A DNA stretch of 7,072 nucleotides from Peptococcaceae bacterium (GTDB lineage Bacteria; Bacillota; Dehalobacteriia; UBA4068; UBA4997), in the NCBI GenBank assembly GCA_019421315.1, contig JAHZFN010000287.1, positions 1 through 7,072 of the forward strand, read 5' to 3'. Below the pieces are notes generated by a model. That model saw only the letters and a list, made by a program, of their open reading frames with translations, was not told the DNA's origin and did no database searches. The position numbers and the translations under genes were made by a program. How positions within the stretch are numbered: position 1 is the first letter of the stretch; every line of letters begins with the position of its first letter. Shown piece after piece: positions 1 to 6,308 of this stretch.

Positions 1-564
1 GTCTTTATCATAGCTCTTTACCCACGCCAGCTGCGGCTGCCCGTCGGCTCCGTGGCTTAAAGCGTTGCCGTAGCCGTAAATTACAGTATAATCGGGCAGG
101 TCGTACACATATTTATCCATCATTTCCTGATATGCTGTTTTGTCTGCCAAAGCCGCACCGTCGCCGTCCACACTGAAAGTCATAGTGTAGGTGTAGCCCT
201 CCGCCGTTCCTAAGTAAGCGTCGTTGGGAAAAGCGTTTTTAACAGTTTCTTCGTCAAATTCACCGTCGTAAACATTAACATAGAAAAGCGGCACGCTGAC
301 ATCGTCAAACTGAGCCGATACGGTATTTTTCCATTTATGAACATTCAAAGCAACATCTGTACCCTCTTTGTAACCGTCGTAAGTAATAACCGAAAACAAA
401 TTTTCATTCATGGAGATGGAAAAACCCAGATTTTCGCTTTCGTATTCGGTGGTATTATTCTTTTCATCAGCTGTACTTTCCGCCGAACCGCAGGCTGAAA
501 CCGCCAAACAAGCCGCCAGCATCAGCAACACAAAAAACGCCGTTTTAAATCTGTTTTTGTTCAT
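1..564 (-). CDS. Hypothetical lipoprotein, 3' end cut by the window edge
   Basis: The minus strand reads without a stop from ATG at 564-562 to the left edge, giving 188 codons. The N-terminus is a type II signal peptide: MNKNRFK, a hydrophobic core (residues 9-18), and two overlapping lipobox candidates, LAAC (Cys19) and VSAC (Cys25). The second is followed by Gly-Ser and an acidic, Asn/Thr-rich linker, as in secreted lipoproteins, so I prefer Cys25. The protein is therefore probably anchored to the outer face of a membrane. The mature part (from about residue 40) is rich in Tyr, Asp and Asn and has no motif I recognise. The other nearby ATG (572-570) hits a stop after three codons, so 564 is the start. 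A GGAG-type ribosome binding site lies at 576-579. It follows the sucCD terminator and has its own candidate promoter. The lipoprotein call is firm; the function is unknown and I do not assign one. Confidence 0.8.
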   Translation of the reverse strand, partial: MNKNRFKTAFFVLLMLAACLAVSACGSAESTADEKNNTTEYESENLGFSISMNENLFSVITYDGYKEGTDVALNVHKWKNTVSAQFDDVSVPLFYVNVYDGEFDEETVKNAFPNDAYLGTAEGYTYTMTFSVDGDGAALADKTAYQEMMDKYVYDLPDYTVIYGYGNALSHGADGQPQLAWVKSYDKD

Positions 565-614
565 ATTTTCATACACTCCGTTCACCGTAATATTTTACAA
601 AATCTTTTAATCTG

Positions 615-638
615 ATCTGTCCAAAGCAAAGGACAGAT
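615..638 (-). other. Perfect 8-bp hairpin in the lipoprotein leader
   Basis: ATCTGTCC (615-622) and GGACAGAT (631-638) form a perfect 8-bp inverted repeat around an 8-nt loop. It lies in the predicted 5' untranslated region of the lipoprotein gene, about 50 nt upstream of its start. It could be an RNA hairpin or a protein-binding dyad. There is no T-run on the minus-strand side, so it is not a terminator for sucCD. I recognise no riboswitch. Confidence 0.4.
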
Positions 639-669
639 AATTTTTATTATATTATAATAATCTTTTTAT

Positions 670-699
670 ATTTTAATATAAAACGCACCGATAATGCAA
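670..699 (-). promoter_or_regulatory. Candidate promoter of the lipoprotein gene
   Basis: On the minus strand, TTGCAT (699-694) and TAAAAT (675-670) are separated by 18 nt, matching sigma-A-type -35 and -10 elements at 4/6 and 5/6. It lies between the sucCD terminator and the lipoprotein start and would give a leader of about 100 nt. The region is very AT-rich (other TATAAT-like strings occur at about 643-655), so the exact choice is uncertain. Confidence 0.4.
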
Positions 700-749
700 G
701 GGGTTCGGCAATAATTCAGAATATATTCAGGAGTTAAACAATAAAACAA

Positions 750-784
750 TATAAAAAGGGCGTTGAGGTAAATCAACGCCCTTT
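750..784 (-). terminator. Rho-independent terminator of sucCD
   Basis: A perfect 12-bp stem, AAAGGGCGTTGA (755-766) with TCAACGCCCTTT (773-784), encloses a 6-nt loop. On the minus strand it is followed by TTTTTATATTG. It sits 20 nt past the sucD stop codon, so it ends the sucCD transcript and separates it from the lipoprotein gene. Confidence 0.9.
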
Positions 785-803
785 AGGTTATTTTTGCTAT
801 ATT

Positions 804-1660
804 TTATTTAATCAAGCATTTTTCGTAAATTCCGGCTTTTTTCAAAGCGGAAATCATTGCTTCGCCGATTTTATCCGGTGTGGGAGCAACAACGATACCT
901 GCGGCTTCCAAAGCGGCGCATTTGCTGGCTGCGGTGCCTTTGCCGCCGGAAACGATAGCACCTGCATGACCCATACGTTTGCCGGGAGGTGCAGTTTGAC
1001 CGGAAATAAATGCAGCAACAGGTTTTTTCATGTTTTCCTGAATCCATTTTGCGGCTTCTTCTTCGCCCGTACCGCCGATTTCACCGATCATAACAACACC
1101 GTAGGTGTCTTCGTCTTCGTTGAACATTTTTAAAACGTCAATGAAGCCCAAACCTTGTTAATGGAAAGCTGATTTACGGCTTCGTAAGTCAATGTCCCAG
1201 AGCGGGAAACAACGCCGATATGACCTTCTTTATGAATGGCAGCGGGCAAAATGCCGACTTTGCATTTGCCGGGAGAAATCAAACCGGGGCAGTTGCCGCC
1301 GATCAATTTTGTCTTTTTGCCTTTCAGGTAGTTTTTCACTTTTGCCATATCAAGAACGGGGATACCTTCGGCAATGCAAACTACCAAATCCAAGGCTGCA
1401 TCGATAGCTTCCAAGATGGAATCTGCGGCAAATTTGGCGGGAACATAGATAATGGAAGCGTTGGCGCCTGTGGCAGCAACAGCTTGTTTAACTGTATCGA
1501 ATACGGGTACGCCCAGGCAGGTTTGACCGCCTTTGCCGGGTGTAACACCTGCCACAATGTTTGTACCGTAATTCATCATTTGTTCGGCATGAAATCTGCC
1601 CTGGGAGCCTGTCAAGCCCTGAACAATCAATTTGGTGTTTTTATCTACTAAAATACTCAT
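804..1660 (-). pseudogene. sucD: Succinyl-CoA synthetase alpha subunit, internal deletion plus frameshift
   Basis: SucD binds CoA and carries the transiently phosphorylated histidine of succinyl-CoA synthetase (succinate + CoA + NTP to succinyl-CoA). The N-terminal frame (1660-1130, 176 codons) aligns without gaps to E. coli SucD: start MSILVDKNTK, CoA-binding QGLTGSQG and VTPGKGG, GGNCPGLISPG, and the SRSGTLTYEA signature (152-161). After residue about 169 it runs into seven foreign residues and a TAA at 1130-1132. The rest continues in another frame (about 1151-804), from GFIDVLKMF through GEIGGTGEEEAA to the active-site histidine motif GKRMGHAGA and a normal C-terminus. Between Gln164 and the Phe of GFIDV there are 23 nt where the family needs about 69, so roughly 46 nt are missing, including the conserved GIGGDP segment. 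The start overlaps the sucC stop (TAATG) and has a strong ribosome binding site. The rest of the gene shows no decay, so the lesion is recent or an assembly error. As written, no functional alpha subunit can be made. Confidence 0.9.
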
Positions 1661-2829
1661 TATTTAACACCTCCGGCACATTCAATACATTTTTTAACGG
1701 CAGCGGAAAGATCGTCCTCAGCGATGAGGTTCAATCCGGACTCTGCCAAAATAACACGGCTTTGTTCAACGTTTGTGCCTTGCAGACGAACCACAACGGG
1801 CACTTGAATATTGGTAACCTTGGCTGCGGCAACAATGCCCTGCGCAATAACGTCGCATCTCATGATACCGCCGAAAATATTAACCAAAATGCCTTTTACA
1901 TTGGGGTCGGAAAGCAAAATTTTGAAAGCTTCCGTAATGTTTTCTTCTGTGGCGCTGCCGCCAACATCAAGGAAGTTTGCGGCTTTGCCGCCGTAGTAAT
2001 TGATAATGTCCATGGTTGCCATGGCAAGACCTGCGCCGTTGACCATGCAGCCGATATGACCGTCCAAAGCGATGTAGTTCAAATCGTATTTTTTGGCGCG
2101 AACTTCTTTGGGGTCTTCTTCCGTTTCATCACGCAATTCCTGAATATCGGGATGTCTGTACAAAGCGTTGTCGTCAAAGTTGATTTTGGCGTCGATGGCT
2201 TCCAGATGACCTTCGCCTGTCAAAATCAAAGGATTGATTTCAACCAAAGAACAATCTTTTTCAACCATCATTTTGTACATACCTTTTACCATTGCGGCAA
2301 ATTCTTTATATAAATCACCTTCAAAGCCCAAAACGGCAGCCACGTTTTTGATTTCGTAATTGCGGATACCTGTGATCAGGCTGATGTTTTCTTTGGCAAT
2401 TTTTTCGGGGTGTTTTTCGGCGGTTTCTTCAATTTCCGTACCGCCGTCGGCAGAAGCGATCATAACCAAGCCGGCATTTTCGTTGTCAACAGTCATGCTG
2501 AAATAATATTCCTGCTTGATGTCGGCGCCGCCCGTAACCAAAATTTTATGAACAACCTTGCCTTCGGGACCTGCTTGTTTGGTGAACAGTCTTTTGCCGA
2601 TAAGCTCTGTTGCGTATGCCTTAACTTCGTCAAGGTTTTTTGCGATTTTCACACCGCCGGCTTTACCTCTGCCGCCGGAATGAATCTGTGCTTTCAAAAC
2701 ATAAACGCCACCATCCAATTTTTCTGCGGCGGCAACAGCTTCTTCGGCATTGTGAGCCAGATAGCCGTCCGGTACATTGATACCGTATTCTCTCATCAAA
2801 GCCTGAGCCTGATATTCATGAATTTTCAT
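1660..2829 (-). CDS. sucC: Succinyl-CoA synthetase (ADP/GDP-forming) beta subunit
   Basis: This is the 389-residue beta subunit of succinyl-CoA synthetase, essentially the length of E. coli SucC (388). In the cytoplasm it pairs with SucD to interconvert succinate and succinyl-CoA with gain or loss of NTP; in succinate-handling anaerobes it feeds the methylmalonyl-CoA route. The N-terminal ATP-grasp domain (about 1-240) shows MKIHEYQAQALM, the nucleotide-binding stretch from Lys46 with GGRGKAGG (52-59), and the metal-binding EINPL (Asn199) and AIDAK (Asp213). The C-terminal CoA-ligase domain (about 250-389) shows VNGAGLAM (263-270), FLDVGGSAT (286-294), NIFGGIMRCD (317-326) and RLQGTNVE (348-355). 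No key residue is missing. The start at 2829 fits the family N-terminus and has GGAGGG (2836-2841) 6 nt upstream. Nucleotide preference (ATP or GTP) cannot be read from the sequence. Its partner sucD is broken in this window, so the subunit would lack an intact partner unless another copy exists. Confidence 0.97.
   Translation of the reverse strand: MKIHEYQAQALMREYGINVPDGYLAHNAEEAVAAAEKLDGGVYVLKAQIHSGGRGKAGGVKIAKNLDEVKAYATELIGKRLFTKQAGPEGKVVHKILVTGGADIKQEYYFSMTVDNENAGLVMIASADGGTEIEETAEKHPEKIAKENISLITGIRNYEIKNVAAVLGFEGDLYKEFAAMVKGMYKMMVEKDCSLVEINPLILTGEGHLEAIDAKINFDDNALYRHPDIQELRDETEEDPKEVRAKKYDLNYIALDGHIGCMVNGAGLAMATMDIINYYGGKAANFLDVGGSATEENITEAFKILLSDPNVKGILVNIFGGIMRCDVIAQGIVAAAKVTNIQVPVVVRLQGTNVEQSRVILAESGLNLIAEDDLSAAVKKCIECAGGVK
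1669..1674 (-). promoter_or_regulatory. Shine-Dalgarno of sucD, embedded in the end of sucC
   Basis: GGAGGT on the minus strand lies within the last Gly-Gly-Val codons of sucC, 8 nt before the sucD ATG (1660-1658). With the one-base TAATG overlap this indicates translational coupling of the two subunits, which are needed in equal amounts. Confidence 0.85.
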
Positions 2830-2886
2830 AAAGCACCCTCCTTAAAATTTATATTTATTTTATATAATCTAATATCCATGACATTT

Positions 2887-2894
2887 ATTATATC
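2887..2894 (-). promoter_or_regulatory. Extended -10 promoter of sucCD
   Basis: The minus strand carries a perfect TATAAT (2892-2887) preceded by TGn, an extended -10 element. The -35 position is only a T-run (TTTTTT), which belongs to the upstream terminator. Transcription would start about 50 nt before the sucC start codon. The -10 is clear; activity is inferred. Confidence 0.6.
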
Positions 2895-2907
2895 ACAATT
2901 TTTCAAA

Positions 2908-2946
2908 CAAAAAAAGGGAAAACGGATAAAAAATCCCTTTTCCCTT
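2908..2946 (-). terminator. Rho-independent terminator after the cysteine synthase-family gene
   Basis: AAGGGAAAA (2914-2922) pairs with TTTTCCCTT (2938-2946) to give a 9-bp stem around a 15-nt loop. On the minus strand it runs into a T-tract (about 2915-2909). It sits between the cysteine synthase-family gene and the sucC promoter and should isolate the two units. The stem is AT-rich and the loop large, so termination may be incomplete. It lies about 180 nt beyond the stop codon, leaving a long 3' untranslated region. Confidence 0.7.
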
Positions 2947-3126
2947 ATATCATTTCCGTATAGGATTATTCATAATCTATACATACTGTATACATTGTGT
3001 AATATACTGTCTTTTATTTATCACATTGAGACGTTCCGCACACATTTTCAACAATATTTTCGGTTTGATTTTGCTTTTTCGGGTACGGCATCATAACCTA
3101 TTGTTAAATACGACATATCATACAGA

Positions 3127-4059
3127 TTATTCGTTTTCAAAAAGCGGCGTGGAAAAATATCTTTCGGCTGTGTCGGGCAGAATGGTTACAACCGTTTTTC
3201 CTTTGCCAAGCTTTTTCGCCATTTTTAGAGCAGCCGCCACATTGGTGCCGCTGGAAATGCCGCACATCAAGCCTTCGTAACGAGCCAAATCCTTGGCGGT
3301 TTGAATCGCTTCTTCGTCGGTTACGATATAAATTTCTTCGTAAATTTTTTGGTTCAGATTGTTGGGAATCAAGCCGTCGCCGATACCCATTTGCAGATGA
3401 GTGCCGACTGTGCCGCCTGCCAAAATGGCGGCGTGTTCAGGCTCAACCGCCCAAATCATAATGTCGGGGTTTTGGGCTTTCAGAGTTTCGCCGATGCCGC
3501 TGATGGTACCGCCTGTACCGACACCGGAGCAAAAGCCGTGAATGGGACCGCCCACCTGCTCCAGAATTTCCAGACCTGTTTTATGCTTGTGGGTCATGGG
3601 GTTGGCTGGATTGTCGAATTGCTGAGGAACATAAACCTTGGGGTTCTCAGCCTGCATTTTCAAAGCCGTCTGCATACATTCGTCAATGCAGTCGCCGATA
3701 TTGCCTGCATCATGAATCAAAATCACTTCCGCACCGTAATGCCGAACCAATTTTCTTCTTTCTTCGCTGACGGAGTCGGGCATGATGATAATAGTTTTAT
3801 AACCACGCACAGCGCCGACCAAAGCCAAACCTATACCCTGGTTGCCGCTGGTGGGTTCAACAATTATCGAATCCTTGTTAATCAAGCCTTTTTTCTCGGC
3901 TTCCAAAATCATGTTGTAAGCGGTTCTGCTTTTGATGGAGCCGCCTACGTTGAGTCCTTCGAATTTCACCAAAACTTCGGCGCTGTCTTCGTCTGCCATG
4001 CGGTTCAAACGAATTATGGGAGTATGACCCATTGCGTCCAAAACATCATTAAATATCAT
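3127..4059 (-). CDS. PLP-dependent cysteine synthase-family enzyme, possibly a cysteine (hydroxyl) lyase
   Basis: A complete 310-residue fold-type II PLP enzyme of the cysteine synthase/cystathionine beta-synthase family, the usual CysK length. Visible parts: MGHTPIIRLNRM (10-21); the PLP lysine in GGSIKSR (Lys43); substrate-carboxylate loop TSGNQG (70-75); QQFDNPANP (146-154); phosphate-binding GTGGT (181-185); GIGDGLIP (225-232); SSGTN (269-273); and PDTAERY near the end. Most family members catalyse O-acetylserine + sulfide to cysteine + acetate. Two positions differ from typical CysK: Gln replaces Thr in TSGNTG, and Asp228 sits where CysK has GIGAG. An Asp here resembles the unusual Asp232 described for Fusobacterium Fn1055, which converts cysteine and water to serine and H2S. 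Either activity is possible; I withhold the name cysK. It has its own promoter, leader and terminator. The start (4059) fits the family N-terminus and has an AAGGTAGG-like ribosome binding site 8 nt upstream. Confidence 0.9.
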   Translation of the reverse strand: MIFNDVLDAMGHTPIIRLNRMADEDSAEVLVKFEGLNVGGSIKSRTAYNMILEAEKKGLINKDSIIVEPTSGNQGIGLALVGAVRGYKTIIIMPDSVSEERRKLVRHYGAEVILIHDAGNIGDCIDECMQTALKMQAENPKVYVPQQFDNPANPMTHKHKTGLEILEQVGGPIHGFCSGVGTGGTISGIGETLKAQNPDIMIWAVEPEHAAILAGGTVGTHLQMGIGDGLIPNNLNQKIYEEIYIVTDEEAIQTAKDLARYEGLMCGISSGTNVAAALKMAKKLGKGKTVVTILPDTAERYFSTPLFENE

Positions 4060-4112
4060 TTTTATAACCTACCTTAAAAGAATAAATAAAAAACTTAAAA
4101 AAATCCTAAAAT

Positions 4113-4129
4113 AAAGCGTTTGCCGCTTT
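4113..4129 (-). other. Leader hairpin with T-rich tail before the cysteine synthase-family gene
   Basis: AAAGCG (4113-4118) and CGCTTT (4124-4129) form a 6-bp stem with a 5-nt loop. On the minus strand it is followed by ATTTTAGGATTTTTTT, which resembles a weak intrinsic terminator. It lies in the 5' leader, about 50 nt before the start codon, so it could attenuate transcription. No known riboswitch or T-box motif is apparent. Confidence 0.4.
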
Positions 4130-4150
4130 GTTATCCAACTGAATATATTC

Positions 4151-4178
4151 GCCGCAGCCAACAAGATTTTTCTGCGGC
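4151..4178 (-). other. 5'-terminal leader hairpin of the cysteine synthase-family transcript
   Basis: GCCGCAG (4151-4157) and CTGCGGC (4172-4178) form a GC-rich 7-bp stem with a 14-nt loop. On the minus strand it would begin right at the predicted transcription start (about 4180), so it may stabilise the mRNA end or take part in leader folding. On the plus strand it is followed by TCTTTTTATTAT and would look like a terminator, but no plus-strand gene reads into it. Confidence 0.5.
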
Positions 4179-4185
4179 TCTTTTT

Positions 4186-4215
4186 ATTATATGCCTTGGG
4201 GCATACATATGTTAC
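4186..4215 (-). promoter_or_regulatory. Promoter of the cysteine synthase-family gene with overlapping dyad
   Basis: On the minus strand, GTAACA (4215-4210) and a perfect TATAAT (4191-4186) are spaced by 18 nt. A 16-bp perfect inverted repeat, TATGCC-N4-GGCATA (4190-4205), covers the spacer and the upstream edge of the -10. A dimeric regulator bound there would block RNA polymerase, so I read it as a candidate operator. The regulator is not identified. The promoter call rests on consensus match and position. Confidence 0.55.
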
Positions 4216-4235
4216 TATGAATTTGATTTTTGATT

Positions 4236-4808
4236 TCAGATATTTTCCTTGGCACAGACTTCCCGAAGAATTTGTTCAGGGTCGTTGCCGTAAATATCCA
4301 ATCCTTCGGCAGCAATCAGCCGCTGCTTGGTAATTGCAAAAAACATTTGGCATAAGTTCCGCAAATAATCATAACCCAGATTATAATTTCCGAGATAACC
4401 GCCCGCCGTTGTAACATAAATCAGTTCATCAGCATGGCAAAGCCCGACGGGAATACCCTGCTCGCTGTATTTGAAAGTTATGCCGCATACGCAGATGTTT
4501 TCCAAATATATCTTCAAAAGAGACGGAAACTGCAAATCGTAATACGGCGCCGCAACAACTATTTTGTCGGCGGCGGCAAACTGATTGGCAAATTCAAAAA
4601 ATTCATCATCCGTTTTTCCTGCCTGTAAAAGCACGTCTCTTTTTTGCAAAAGCTCAGCATTCAATGGTTTCAAATTTGCTTTTTGCAGTTGGATTTTCTC
4701 AATTTTCGCCGAGGGATTTTCGGCAATAATTTTTTGCAGCAAACGGTCTGCCAAAATTTTGGTTCGGGAATTTTCCCGCAGACAAGAGTCAACAAATAAA
4801 ATTTTCAT
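4236..4808 (-). CDS. Flavodoxin-fold NAD(P)H oxidoreductase (AzoR/Flavodoxin_2-like)
   Basis: A 190-residue cytoplasmic protein resembling FMN-dependent NADH-azoreductases and related quinone reductases (Flavodoxin_2 family, usually about 200 residues). Features: strand MKILFVDSC at the N-terminus followed by RENSRTKILA, the FMN-phosphate-binding position; a central AAPYYDLQFPSLLKIYLE (about residues 109-126) matching the family's P-M-Y-N-F-x-x-P-S-x-L-K motif; then GITFKYSEQGIPVGL, and YVTTAGGYLG (about 150-160) contacting the flavin. Such enzymes reduce quinones, azo or nitro compounds by two electrons; the true substrate cannot be told. The reading frame is open for 38 more codons upstream, but that extension has no family counterpart and begins next to the tyrS terminator. 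I chose the ATG at 4808 because it gives the family N-terminus and has GGAG (4817-4820) 8 nt upstream. I see no terminator between it and the cysteine synthase-family gene, so partial read-through is possible. Confidence 0.85.
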   Translation of the reverse strand: MKILFVDSCLRENSRTKILADRLLQKIIAENPSAKIEKIQLQKANLKPLNAELLQKRDVLLQAGKTDDEFFEFANQFAAADKIVVAAPYYDLQFPSLLKIYLENICVCGITFKYSEQGIPVGLCHADELIYVTTAGGYLGNYNLGYDYLRNLCQMFFAITKQRLIAAEGLDIYGNDPEQILREVCAKENI

Positions 4809-4811
4809 AGA

Positions 4812-4837
4812 CCAATCTCCTTTTTCCAATCTCCTTT
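4812..4837 (-). repeat. Tandemly duplicated Shine-Dalgarno of the AzoR-like gene
   Basis: A 12-bp direct repeat (minus strand AAAGGAGATTGG) occurs at 4823-4812 and 4837-4826, with a 14-nt period. Each copy holds a GGAGA ribosome binding sequence. Only the copy nearer the gene is correctly spaced (8 nt) from the ATG at 4808; the other lies 22 nt away. It supports the chosen start. Confidence 0.8.
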
Positions 4838-4915
4838 GTTTAATCCAAAGCCATGCCAAATTTAACGGTTTTGCATAAGGTTCTTTATAATAATCTACGT
4901 ATACTAACAGCCGGC

Positions 4916-4956
4916 ATAACAAAATATCCGCACTCCGTTTTGTGACTGCGGATATT
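4916..4956 (-). terminator. Rho-independent terminator of tyrS
   Basis: AATATCCGCA (4923-4932) and TGCGGATATT (4947-4956) form a perfect 10-bp stem with a 14-nt loop. On the minus strand it is followed by TTGTT, 36 nt past the tyrS stop codon. Position and shape fit an intrinsic terminator, although the T-tract is short. Confidence 0.8.
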
Positions 4957-4992
4957 AAGATGTTAAGTATTAATTTGCTATATTATTCATTT

Positions 4993-6216
4993 TTATTTCA
5001 AAACAGCTTTGTGGAATTTCTTTTTGCCTTTGCGGATTTTTACGCCGCTCTGCAAGGCTTCAGCGGAAACCTTGTAGTCAATGGAATCCACTTTATCATC
5101 GTTAACGGCAACACCGCCCTGCTGAACCAGGCGTCTGCCTTCGCTCTTGCTGGGAATCAAGCCGCATAAGGACATCAAATCCAAAATGGCAATACCGTCG
5201 GCGGGAACATCGGCAGCGGCAATTTCTGTAGTCGGCATATTGGTATCGTCGGCGCCGCCCGCAAAAAGGGCATGAGCCGCAGTTTGAGCCTTTTCAGCTT
5301 CTTCCTTGCCGTGAACCAAAGCTGTCAGTTCGTATGCCAAAACTTCTTTGGCGGTGTTCAGCTTACTGCCTTCCCATTCTGCCATTTCGTCAATTTGTTC
5401 CAAAGGCAGGAAAGTCAGCATACGCAAACATTTGATAACGTCGGCGTCACCCACATTGCGCCAGTACTGATAAAATTCAAAGGGAGATGTTTTGTTGGGA
5501 TCAAGCCAAACTGCGCCTTTGGCGGTTTTGCCCATCTTTTTGCCCTCGGAATTCATCAAAAGAGTGATGGTCATAGCATAGGCGTCTTTGCCCAGCTTTT
5601 TGCGAATCAGTTCGGTGCCGCCCAGCATATTGGACCACTGGTCGTCGCCGCCGAACTGCATATTGCAGCCGTATTCCTTATACAGATGATAAAAGTCATA
5701 GGACTGCATAATCATATAGTTAACTTCCAGAAAAGAAAGACCTTTTTCCATTCTTTGTTTATAGCATTCCGCCCGCAGCATATTGTTCACGGAGAAACAA
5801 GCTCCGACATCCCGGATCATTTCGATATAGTTAAGCTTCAAAAGCCAATCGGCGTTGTTTACCATAATCGCTTTGTCTTCGCCGAATTCGATGAAACGTT
5901 CCATCTGCTTTTTGAAACAATCGCAGTTATGCTGAATAATTTCCGGCGTCATCATGGAGCGCATATCGGTTCTGCCGGAGGGGTCGCCGATATAGCCTGT
6001 GCCGCCGCCGATCAAAACAACAGGCTTGTTGCCTGCCATCTGCAAACGTTTCATCAAGCAGAGCGCCATGAAATGACCGACGTGCAAAGAATCTGCCGTG
6101 GGGTCGAACCCAATATAAAAAGTTGCTTTTCCTTCGTTTAACAGCTGTCTGATTTCGTCTTCGTCAGTAACCTGGGCAATTAAACCACGGGCTTGCAATT
6201 CTTCATAAATTCCCAT
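4993..6216 (-). CDS. tyrS: Tyrosyl-tRNA synthetase
   Basis: A complete 407-residue class I aminoacyl-tRNA synthetase that charges tRNA-Tyr with tyrosine using ATP in the cytoplasm. The catalytic Rossmann domain (about 1-230) shows FYIGFDPTADSLHVGH: Tyr34 and Asp38 of the substrate pocket and the HIGH-class motif HVGH (45-48). Further on are YMIMQSYD (167-174), the tyrosine-recognition segment, and FGGDDQW (188-194). The KMSKS loop is KMGKT (227-231), within the variation of the bacterial TyrS1 type (Bacillus has KFGKT). The anticodon-binding region follows, then a C-terminal S4 RNA-binding domain (about 344-407) with SKSEGRRLVQQGGV. Length and motif order are normal. The start at 6216 fits the family (MGIYEEL) and has GGAG 7 nt upstream. 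It is a single-gene unit with its own promoter and terminator. The roughly 85-nt leader shows no T-box, unlike many Firmicute tyrS genes, so tRNA-controlled antitermination is unlikely here. Confidence 0.97.
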   Translation of the reverse strand: MGIYEELQARGLIAQVTDEDEIRQLLNEGKATFYIGFDPTADSLHVGHFMALCLMKRLQMAGNKPVVLIGGGTGYIGDPSGRTDMRSMMTPEIIQHNCDCFKKQMERFIEFGEDKAIMVNNADWLLKLNYIEMIRDVGACFSVNNMLRAECYKQRMEKGLSFLEVNYMIMQSYDFYHLYKEYGCNMQFGGDDQWSNMLGGTELIRKKLGKDAYAMTITLLMNSEGKKMGKTAKGAVWLDPNKTSPFEFYQYWRNVGDADVIKCLRMLTFLPLEQIDEMAEWEGSKLNTAKEVLAYELTALVHGKEEAEKAQTAAHALFAGGADDTNMPTTEIAAADVPADGIAILDLMSLCGLIPSKSEGRRLVQQGGVAVNDDKVDSIDYKVSAEALQSGVKIRKGKKKFHKAVLK

Positions 6217-6308
6217 CTAACTTCTCCTTTTTTAATTTTGTTCAATATTTTATCTGTATTTTTTCTTCTATTAATATGTTTAATAAATAATAAAAAACAC
6301 TATTATAT

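Noticed and set aside
1130..1160. Programmed ribosomal frameshift or internal start in sucD
   Set aside because: A frameshift would not restore the roughly 15 missing conserved residues, and there is no slippery site with a downstream structure. The TTG at 1151 lacks a properly spaced ribosome binding site and would begin mid-domain.
1561..2313. Long plus-strand reading frame opposite sucC/sucD
   Set aside because: It is antisense to clearly conserved coding sequence and its translation is Phe/Asn/Cys-rich with no recognisable family. The same applies to the frames at 1220-1651, 2410-3096, 3301-4077, 5272-6141 and 6381-6815.
3048..3116. 22-codon minus-strand frame ending in Arg-Lys-Tyr-Cys after the cysteine synthase-family gene
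   Set aside because: A short Cys-ending peptide could suggest a RiPP precursor, but there is no Shine-Dalgarno sequence and no modifying enzyme nearby, and chance frames of this size are common.
4151..4190. Plus-strand rho-independent terminator
   Set aside because: The hairpin plus T-run has the right shape on the plus strand, but no plus-strand gene leads into it. It is better read as the 5' hairpin of the minus-strand leader next to a TATAAT.
4809..4922. 38-codon N-terminal extension of the AzoR-like gene
   Set aside because: It has no counterpart in the family, begins at the edge of the tyrS terminator and lacks a ribosome binding site. The ATG at 4808 gives the normal N-terminus.
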